Under the pieces are notes generated by a model. It was not told where the DNA came from and did no database searches. It saw only the letters and a list, made by a program, of their open reading frames with translations. From Streptomyces noursei (lineage in GTDB: Bacteria > Actinomycetota > Actinomycetes > Streptomycetales > Streptomycetaceae), in the NCBI RefSeq assembly GCF_016917755.1, contig NZ_CP070326.1, positions 4,960,001 to 5,024,000 of the forward strand: a DNA stretch of 64,000 bases. Direction: 5' to 3'. How positions within the stretch are numbered: position 1 is the first letter of the stretch; each line of letters starts with the position of its first letter. Shown piece by piece: positions 58,256 through 64,000 of this stretch. The position numbers and the translations under genes are program-made.

Positions 58256-58690
58256 GTGACCCAGCGCGACGCTTCCGTCGAGACCATCCAGCAGGAGATG
58301 ACCGCGTTCGCCCGGCGCGCCCGCGCGACCGCCGCCCGGATGCACCCCGAGCTCTCCCTGGTGTCCTACACCCTGCTCGCGCACCTCGATGACCAGCAGG
58401 GATGCCGCGCCACCGACCTGGCGGCGCACTACTACCTGGACAAGTCCACGGTCAGTCGACAGATCGCGGCACTGGAGAAGCTCGGTTTCGTCGAGCGGCG
58501 CATCGATCCGGACGACCACCGCGTCCAGGTCCTGCACCCCACCGCGGAGGGCGCCCAGGTGCTCGCCAATGTGACCGCCAGCCGCCGCCAGGCGTTCCAC
58601 GAGCGGCTCGCCGACTGGGGCGAGGAGGACCTCGACCGGTTCGCCTCGTACCTGGTGCGCTACAACGCCGCCCAGGAGAAGCTCGGTTGA
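58256..58690 (+). CDS. MarR family transcriptional regulator
   Basis: 144 residues with winged helix (CRATDLAAHYYLDKSTVSRQ, IAALEKLGFVERRIDPDDHR). GTG 58256 follows AAAGG with 7-nt spacing. Divergent from the DUF3533-like gene, with operators in the 187-bp gap; the usual arrangement for ligand-relieved repression of a transporter. Confidence 0.9.
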   Translation: MTQRDASVETIQQEMTAFARRARATAARMHPELSLVSYTLLAHLDDQQGCRATDLAAHYYLDKSTVSRQIAALEKLGFVERRIDPDDHRVQVLHPTAEGAQVLANVTASRRQAFHERLADWGEEDLDRFASYLVRYNAAQEKLG

Positions 58691-58813
58691 CCCACCGGGA
58701 GGGGCGCGACCGGCCCTCCCGCAAGCGTCTTGACCGACCCGCCGGAAGGGGCGCGACCGCCCCACAGGGAGCGACTCGACCGCCCCTTCGGGAGCGGAGT
58801 CCCGCCCGCGGCG

Positions 58814-59176
58814 CTACTTCCGGAAGCGCTCCGGGCACTGCCCCCCGTCGGCGAGGTAGGTCTCGGCCCAGCGGCCCAGTTCCTTGAGGGCGGGCTCCAT
58901 GGCGCGGCCGGCCTCGGTGAGCCGGTAGGAGACCCGCAGCGGCGGTCCGGCGTCGACCTCGCGGACGACCAGACCGGTCGCGGCCAGCTCCATCAGGCGG
59001 TCGGAGAGCATCCGCTCACTGATGCCGGGGATGGCGCGCCGCAGGTCGGCGAAGTGGACGGGGCCGGGCATGAGCGTGGCCACGATCAGGCCCGTCCAGC
59101 GCTTTCCGAACAGTTCGAAGACGCGCGTCATACCGCCGTCGACCTGCCTGCACATCGCCTCACCGTGGTCCGCCAT
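58814..59176 (-). CDS. HxlR family transcriptional regulator
   Basis: 120 residues, HxlR winged helix (GKRWTGLIVATLMPGPVHFA, ISERMLSDRLMELAATGLVV) with an N-terminal Cys (AMCRQVDGG) of the kind that senses electrophiles or oxidants. Divergent from the azoreductase gene, matching the YodB/AzoR arrangement of Bacillus. Confidence 0.9.
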   Translation of the reverse strand: MADHGEAMCRQVDGGMTRVFELFGKRWTGLIVATLMPGPVHFADLRRAIPGISERMLSDRLMELAATGLVVREVDAGPPLRVSYRLTEAGRAMEPALKELGRWAETYLADGGQCPERFRK

Positions 59177-59301
59177 ACACCCAGGGTACCGCCCTCCCGT
59201 TGGCTACTGCAGAAAAGTAAGTTCCTGTGCTATGAATAGTGACATACGGAATTCAACTGGTGGTCGGTCCCGCCCGGCCACATAGCGAAGGACCGATCCC
59301 C

Positions 59302-59952
59302 ATGGCCACGCTTCTGCTCATCGACTCTTCCGTCTTCCCCGAGGGCGGCTCCGCCTCCCGTGCGGTGACCGCCGCGTTCCGCAAGACCTGGGAGGAGCAG
59401 CACCCCGACGGCACCGTCATCCACCGCGACCTGGCCGCCGACCCGCTGCCGCACATCGACGCCGTCGCCGCCTCCGCCGGCTTCTCCGACCCGGCCACGC
59501 ACACCCCGGAACAGCAGGCCGCCTTCGCGCTGCGCACCCAGCTGGCCGAGGAGCTGGAGCAGGCCGACGCCATCGTCATAGGCGCGCCCATGTACAACTT
59601 CACGATCCCCTCGACCCTCAAGGCGTGGCTCGACCAGGCGATCATCATGGGCCGCACCGTCGGCGAGAACGCGTCGGCGAAGGGCAAGCCGGTCGTCGTG
59701 GTCGCCAGCCGCGGCGGCTCCTACGCGCCGGGCACCCCGCGCGAGCCTTTCGAGTACGTCCAGAACTACCTGGAGGCCGTCCTGAACGGTGGCTTCGGCC
59801 TGGAGGTGGAGTTCATCGTGCCGGAGCTGACCATGGCCCCCAGCAACCCGGCGATGGCCGAGCTGGTCCCGCTGTTCGAGACCTCCCGTGCCAAGGCCCA
59901 CGAGCAGGCGGAGGCCAAGGCCAAGGAGCTGGTCGCGCGCTTCGCCGCCTGA
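59302..59952 (+). CDS. azoR: FMN-dependent NADH-azoreductase
   Basis: 216 residues, flavodoxin-like AzoR family: LLLIDSSVFPEGGSASRAVT, IGAPMYNFTIPSTLKAWLDQ, VVVASRGGSY. Reduces quinones and azo compounds; protects against quinone or thiol stress. ATG 59302 has GAAGGA 9 nt upstream. Probably repressed by the adjacent HxlR protein. Confidence 0.92.
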   Translation: MATLLLIDSSVFPEGGSASRAVTAAFRKTWEEQHPDGTVIHRDLAADPLPHIDAVAASAGFSDPATHTPEQQAAFALRTQLAEELEQADAIVIGAPMYNFTIPSTLKAWLDQAIIMGRTVGENASAKGKPVVVVASRGGSYAPGTPREPFEYVQNYLEAVLNGGFGLEVEFIVPELTMAPSNPAMAELVPLFETSRAKAHEQAEAKAKELVARFAA

Positions 59953-60199
59953 GCGGAGACCGCGCCGCCTGACGGGAGGCCCGCCCGGACCGTGCCGGTC
60001 CGATCCGTGGGCCCCGCCGTCCGGCGCCCCGAGGAAGAACGGTCGTGCCCCGCCTGCCCCCTGGGCGGGGCTGACCGCTCCCGGCCCGTGGTTCCGCCCG
60101 CCCGGGCCCGCGCCCCGTCCACCTCGCCCCGTGGCCGTGGCACCATCTCACCCCCGCGGCGTCACCTCGTCCCCGTGACACCACCCCACGGCCATGGCG

Positions 60200-61462
60200 T
60201 CACCCCGTGGCCGCCGCTCCCCGGCCCGGGCTCCTGCCCAGCGCCGCGGCCAGCAGCGCGCCCGCCGCGAGCCCGCCGCCCAGCCCGATCACGCCGCCGG
60301 TCCCCCAGCCGTCCGCGGCCAGCCCGCCGATCAGCGCGCCCAGCGCGATGGCCGCGTTGAACACCGCCACGAACAGCGCCGAGGCCGCCTCCCGGGCGTC
60401 CGGCGCGGCCGCCATCAGCCAGGTCTGCGTACTGACCGAGACGCCCCCGTAGGCCAGGCCCCAGACGGCCACCAGGGCCGCGGCGCCCAGGACACCGGCG
60501 GCGTGCCCCATCGGGGGCACCAGCAGGACCGCGGCGGTCAGCACCGTGCAGATCGCCAGCAGCGTGGCCCGTGGGGCGCGGGCCGCGCCGGCGCCGGCCA
60601 GGAAGTTGCCCGCCAGCCCGGCGACCCCGAAGGCGAGCAGCACGGTGCCGACCTGTCCGGGCCGCGCGCCGGCCACCATCTCCAGGACCGGCCGCACATA
60701 GGTGTACGCGGCGAAGTGCCCCGCCACCAGGAGCGCGACGAGCACCAGCCCGGTGCGCAACGGAGGCCGGCGCAGCAGCCCCAGCACCCCGCCCAGCCGC
60801 ACCGCGCCGGGCGCCGGCAACGGTGGCAGCAGCACGACCAGCGCGACCAGGACCACGGTGCAGACCCCGGCCATCGCCGCGAACGCCGCGCGCCAGCCGC
60901 CCAGTTCACCCACCAGCGCGCCGGCCGGCACGCCCAGGACGGACGCCGCGGCGACCCCGCTGAATATCAGGGACGTGGCCGCAGCCACCCGCCGCTCGGG
61001 CACCAGCCGTACCGCGAGCCCCGAGGCGATCGCCCACACCCCGCCCATCCCGAGCCCCACCAGTACCCGGGCCACCAGCAGCACCGCGACGTTGGGGGCG
61101 TAGACGGCCAGCAGGTTCGCCACGGTCAACGTGCCCATCAGGGCGGCCAGGACGGTGCGCCGGTCCCGGCGCCCGATCAGCAGCGTCAGCACCGGTGCGG
61201 CGAGGGCGGCGACCACGCCGGTGACGGTCACCGTCAGCCCGGCCGTCCCGTCCGACACCCCCAGGTCCCTGCCGATCGGCGTCAGCAGGCCCACCGGCAG
61301 CATCTCCGACGTCACCACCGTGAACGTCCCCGCCGCCAGCGCCCCGACCGCCGGCCACCCCCCGCGCCGGCGCCCCGACTCCCCTTCTGCCGCGTCCCGT
61401 TGGAGATCCTCCACCGTGCCGGTGGCAGCCGCGCTGGTCACCGCACTCTCGCTCTTCGCCAT
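60200..61462 (-). CDS. MFS transporter, DHA1-type drug exporter
   Basis: 420 residues with about 12 helices; motif C-like GVPAGALVGELGGWRAAF and ARVLVGLGMGGVWAIASGLA typical of the AraJ/Bcr-like DHA1 group. Exports drugs or sugars. Start ATG 61462 follows GGGAG closely. Divergent from a LysR gene with a T-N11-A dyad between. Confidence 0.9.
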   Translation of the reverse strand: MAKSESAVTSAAATGTVEDLQRDAAEGESGRRRGGWPAVGALAAGTFTVVTSEMLPVGLLTPIGRDLGVSDGTAGLTVTVTGVVAALAAPVLTLLIGRRDRRTVLAALMGTLTVANLLAVYAPNVAVLLVARVLVGLGMGGVWAIASGLAVRLVPERRVAAATSLIFSGVAAASVLGVPAGALVGELGGWRAAFAAMAGVCTVVLVALVVLLPPLPAPGAVRLGGVLGLLRRPPLRTGLVLVALLVAGHFAAYTYVRPVLEMVAGARPGQVGTVLLAFGVAGLAGNFLAGAGAARAPRATLLAICTVLTAAVLLVPPMGHAAGVLGAAALVAVWGLAYGGVSVSTQTWLMAAAPDAREAASALFVAVFNAAIALGALIGGLAADGWGTGGVIGLGGGLAAGALLAAALGRSPGRGAAATG

Positions 61463-61519
61463 GGCTCCCAGCGTTCCGGCGCCGCCGCGGGGGAACAACG
61501 GCGAACTCCTCACCCTTCT

Positions 61520-61534
61520 ATGAGCAGCACTCAT
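61520..61534. promoter_or_regulatory. LysR box
   Basis: ATGAG-CAGCA-CTCAT, a T-N11-A dyad in the 100-bp divergent gap between MFS and LysR genes. Confidence 0.6.
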
Positions 61535-61562
61535 CGATCGACCGCACCTGGAGGAGGGGCGC

Positions 61563-62555
61563 ATGAGCGGCCCGACCGCCCCCGCCGGCCCCGTCGGCGC
61601 TCCCGGTCTCGAACTCCGCGAGCTGGAGTGCTTCCTGGTGCTCTCCGAGGAGCTGCACTTCGGCCGTACCGGGGAGCGTCTCTACATCTCCCAGAGCCGG
61701 GTCAGTCAGCTACTGCGCGCCCTGGAGTCCCGGATCGGTGCGCGGCTGGTGGACCGCACCAGCCGCCGGGTCCGGCTGACGCCGCTGGGCGAGGAGTTCC
61801 ACGCGTCCCTGCGCCCGGCCTACGACGCGCTGCGCGCCACGGTGGAGGGCGCCCGCACGGCCGCCCGCGGCATCGAGGGCCGGCTGACCGTCGGCTTCCA
61901 GGGCACCGCCGACGACCGGATCATGCGGGCGATCGACGCCTTCCACGCCCGGCATCCGGGGTGCGCCACGCAGATCGTGGAGATCCCGCTGTGCGACCCG
62001 TTCGGTGCGCTGCGCAGCGGTGCGGTGGACGTGGCGGTGACGCTGCTCCCGGTGGCCGAGCCGGATCTCGTCCTGGGGCCGGTGTTCTCGGCGCAGCGGC
62101 AGACGGTGGCGCTGTCCGTGCGGCACCCGCTGGCGTCCCGTGCGTCCTTGAGTGCCGAGGAGCTGGCGGGGCTGCCCCTGATTGCCCCGGACCGGCCGGC
62201 GCCGGTGTACTGGCGCACCGCGCAGGCGCCCATCGCCACCCCTGAGGGCCGGCCCGTTCCGGCCGGCCCCCGGGTCAGCACGCTGCAGGAGGGGTTGACG
62301 CTGACCGCGGCGGGCCGGGGCGGGATGCTGCTGTGCCGGCCGACGGCGGACTACCACGGACGCCGTGACGTGGTCTTCGTCCCGGTCACCGGCCTCCCCG
62401 ACTCGGTACTGGGCGTGGTGCACCACGCGGCCCGGGAAACCGCCCGGGTCCGGGCCTTCGCCGACGCGGTGCGGGAGGTGACGGCGGCCGGTACCTCCCC
62501 GCGCCCGCGCCACCGGCCGGACACCGCGAACGGCGAAGCACGGCACGGGAGGTGA
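61563..62555 (+). CDS. LysR family transcriptional regulator
   Basis: 330 residues. N-terminal HTH (ELRELECFLVLSEELHFGRT, LYISQSRVSQLLRALESRIG) and periplasmic-binding-like effector domain. ATG 61563 has GGAGG 8 nt upstream. Likely regulates the divergent MFS exporter. Confidence 0.92.
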   Translation: MSGPTAPAGPVGAPGLELRELECFLVLSEELHFGRTGERLYISQSRVSQLLRALESRIGARLVDRTSRRVRLTPLGEEFHASLRPAYDALRATVEGARTAARGIEGRLTVGFQGTADDRIMRAIDAFHARHPGCATQIVEIPLCDPFGALRSGAVDVAVTLLPVAEPDLVLGPVFSAQRQTVALSVRHPLASRASLSAEELAGLPLIAPDRPAPVYWRTAQAPIATPEGRPVPAGPRVSTLQEGLTLTAAGRGGMLLCRPTADYHGRRDVVFVPVTGLPDSVLGVVHHAARETARVRAFADAVREVTAAGTSPRPRHRPDTANGEARHGR

Positions 62556-62581
62556 GGGAGGGAGGTGAGGGAGGAATGTGA

Positions 62582-62753
62582 CGCGGCGAACGCCGAGCGC
62601 AGCAGGAGGTCCCGCCGGGCGGCCCCGGTCAGCGGCGCGAAGCGGGAGGCGTCGAGGTCCAGGGCGGAGATGCCGGAGCCGTTCAGCCAGTGGTGCGGAG
62701 GCGGACGGGCCGCGGTCGATGTCGGCGACGGTGCGCGCCTTCGCCTGCCGCAT
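62582..62753 (-). pseudogene. Possible frameshifted short coding remnant
   Basis: The minus strand from ATG 62753 reads MRQAKARTVADIDRGPSA with all G/C third bases. After a change of phase, the second frame reads WLNGSGISALDLDASRFAPL then TGAARRDLLLRSAFA, again with all G/C third bases. Neither frame alone is coding throughout. No family recognised and no stop follows closely in the second frame, so it may be chance. Confidence 0.25.
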
Positions 62754-62923
62754 GGCGGCCGACGCCCTTCCGTCGGCCCGAACCCGCCCTGCCTGTAGTC
62801 AATGTCACACCCCAGTGGGGCCGGCTCGTCACCTCCACCACGACAGCCCTGCCTGCGGCCCGCGGCAGTCGGCATCCGCCCGGCCACCACCTCGAACAGA
62901 GCCGCGGCACCGACCCGCAGAAC

Positions 62924-62960
62924 GGCGGCGGCCCCCTGCCGATCGCAGGGGGCCGCCGCC
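62924..62960. terminator. Hairpin terminator
   Basis: 16-bp perfect stem GGCGGCGGCCCCCTGC and complement, 5-nt loop. Confidence 0.7.
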
Positions 62961-62976
62961 CGAACCACACAAACAA

Positions 62977-63018
62977 CGAGGCCGGTTGATCCGACTTCCG
63001 TCGAACCAACCGGCCTCG
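62977..63018 (-). terminator. Terminator of tRNA-Leu
   Basis: 12-bp stem CGAGGCCGGTTG/CAACCGGCCTCG; on the minus strand it is followed by TTGTTTGTGTGG, a U-rich tail, 20 nt after the tRNA 3' end. Confidence 0.75.
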
Positions 63019-63038
63019 TATGGTCAGATGACCATCTG

Positions 63039-63122
63039 TGCGCGAGGGGGGAGTTGAACCCCCACGCCCTTTCGGGCACTGGAACCTGAATCCAGCGCGT
63101 CTGCCTATTCCGCCACCCGCGC
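63039..63122 (-). tRNA. tRNA-Leu (anticodon CAG)
   Basis: 84-nt class II tRNA. Acceptor stem GCGCGGG pairs with CTCGCGC (one G-U pair), discriminator A; anticodon arm CTGGA-TTCAGGT-TCCAG gives CAG; long variable arm TGCCCGAAAGGGCG; T-loop GTTCAAC. CCA is not encoded. Reads the CUG codon, the commonest leucine codon in this genome type. Confidence 0.95.
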
Positions 63123-63578
63123 ATGGGTGCTGCCGGTTTATTCTCTCACGCGATCCGGGCCGTTCGGTCCGGGTCTTGCGGGAGCGCCTTCCGACATCGA
63201 GAACATTAGCACGCTGTTGGGGGTGTCTTCACACGCCTTTCCCCCGGTCCCCGGCCTGCGGGGGGTGCGAGGGGCACTCGGGGGCGACCCCGCGCGTTCT
63301 CCGGAGGGCCACCTGGGACGCTGGCCTGAGTCGGCCCCCGCCCCCTCGGTCGGGTCGGCGGTTGCGGGACACTGTTAACGGGGCACATCTACGATCGCAG
63401 TGCACAGGAAGCGGCGTAGGGAGGCGATGAGGAGGACGACGGGCACCGGGCAACCCTGTGGTGGGCGACACTCGTCCTCCAGGCAGGAAAGGGGAACCAG
63501 CCGATTTCCCGGCGCGTGGATACGATCAGTAAGCAGTATCAGGGCGACCCTGACGAAGACTGAGGAAGGAGGTGCCCC
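63123..63578. other. Intergenic stretch between tRNA-Leu and fhaA
   Basis: 456 bp with the tRNA promoter (minus strand) and the fhaA leader. TACGAT (~63518-63523) upstream of fhaA is a possible -10 box. No gene supported. Confidence 0.5.
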
Positions 63579-64000
63579 GTGGGAGTACTGAAGCGTTTCG
63601 AGCAGCGTCTCGAAGGTCTCGTCAACGGCACCTTCGCCAAGGTGTTCAAGTCCGAAGTGCAGCCCGTCGAGATCGCCGGCGCGCTGCAGCGCGAGTGCGA
63701 CAACAACGCCAGCATCTGGAACCGCGACCGCACGGTCGTCCCCAACGACTTCATCGTCGAGCTGAGCACTCCGGACTACGAGCGGCTGAGCCCGTACAGC
63801 GGCCAGCTCGGCGACGAGCTGTCGGGCATGGTCCGCGACTACGCCAAGCAGCAGCGGTACACCTTCATGGGCCCGATCAAGGTCCATCTGGAGAAGGCCG
63901 AGGATCTCGACACCGGTCTGTACCGCGTCCGCAGCCGCACCCTCGCATCCAGCACGTCCCAGGACCGTCCCGGTCAGGCCGCGGCGGCCCGCGCCACCGG
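63579..64000 (+). CDS. fhaA: FhaA: DUF3662 (FhaA N-terminal) and FHA domain protein, 5' part
   Basis: The first ~140 residues are present; the gene continues past the window. MGVLKRFEQRLEGLVNGTFA and VEIAGALQRECDNNASIWNR are the DUF3662 domain; the FHA phosphothreonine-binding domain should follow. FhaA proteins are phosphorylated by and bind to PknB-type kinases and act in wall synthesis. GTG 63579 has AAGGAGG 6 nt upstream. In actinobacteria it begins the fhaA-fhaB-pstP-rodA/ftsW-pbpA-pknB cluster near oriC. Confidence 0.93.
   Translation, partial: MGVLKRFEQRLEGLVNGTFAKVFKSEVQPVEIAGALQRECDNNASIWNRDRTVVPNDFIVELSTPDYERLSPYSGQLGDELSGMVRDYAKQQRYTFMGPIKVHLEKAEDLDTGLYRVRSRTLASSTSQDRPGQAAAARAT

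Larger units (their letters stand above)
62556..63038. other. Gap between LysR and tRNA-Leu
   Basis: 483 bp. Holds a possible frameshifted small gene (62582-62753), two strong hairpins (62924-62960, 62977-63018) and a short direct repeat at 62550-62575. Confidence 0.6.

Noticed and set aside
63039..63122. Integration site of a mobile element at tRNA-Leu
   Set aside because: No integrase, no repeat of the tRNA 3' end and no foreign-looking cargo beside it.
1..64000. oriC within the window
   Set aside because: Despite many parS sites there is no dense DnaA-box cluster and no dnaA/dnaN/rpmH; isolated boxes only.

Overview
The window is a high-GC actinobacterial chromosome segment, almost certainly Streptomyces or a very close relative. 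Support: near-uniform G/C third codon positions, many GTG/TTG starts behind GGAGG-type ribosome sites, an AfsR/SARP regulator, Hanks-type Ser/Thr kinases, a bacterial proteasome activator, a mycothiol-type isomerase, two branched-chain keto-acid dehydrogenase (bkd) operons, and twelve perfect copies of the Streptomyces ParB site parS (GTTTCACGTGAAAC). From memory, Streptomyces parS sites cluster around oriC and the order bkd1 / response regulator / kinases / bkd2 / fhaA matches the S. coelicolor SCO38xx region, so this is core chromosome near, but not including, oriC. I see no phage, transposon, CRISPR array or biosynthetic cluster.

Layout. 1-18.8 kb: mostly monocistronic housekeeping genes (AI-2E-type permease, pirin, SseB-like, FadE5-like acyl-CoA dehydrogenase, M18 aminopeptidase coupled to a SARP/NB-ARC regulator, lipoprotein, NlpC/P60-like secreted protein, HTH membrane protein, thioredoxin/NHL protein, LURP-one protein, MFS/GntR pair, GNAT-Nudix fusion), with parS sites between and inside them. 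18.9-23.6 kb: bkdA1B1C1, divergent from an orphan NarL-type response regulator. 23.7-31.8 kb: flavin-type oxidoreductase, phosphotransferase, two divergent Ser/Thr kinases, proteasome activator Bpa next to the densest parS array, a wall-type surface protein and a quinone oxidoreductase. 31.9-35.6 kb: MobA-like/MoeA/K+ channel operon with 4-nt overlaps. 35.6-40.1 kb: bkdA2B2C2 with divergent Lrp-type bkdR. 40.1-53.3 kb: phenylacetate catabolism (paaH-paaR, paaN, paaABCDE, an acyl-CoA dehydrogenase), interrupted by a tRNA/rRNA methyltransferase and a DUF5819-HTTM membrane pair. 53.4-63 kb: rhodanese, J-domain protein, DUF2252 protein, and regulator/target pairs (MarR with a DUF3533-like membrane protein, HxlR with azoreductase, LysR with MFS exporter). 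63-64 kb: tRNA-Leu(CAG) and the start of fhaA.

Regulation. A 14-bp palindrome (ACCGAACGATCGGT or its complement) lies in front of paaH/paaN and in front of paaA, and a one-mismatch copy lies between bkdA2 and bkdR. This predicts a PaaR (TetR) regulon covering phenylacetate genes and possibly the second bkd operon. Two bkd operons can supply branched acyl-CoA starters for fatty acids and polyketides from Val/Leu/Ile. The paaABCDE-acyl-CoA dehydrogenase block is written with C-ending codons (CTC over CTG, frequent GAA), unlike its neighbours.
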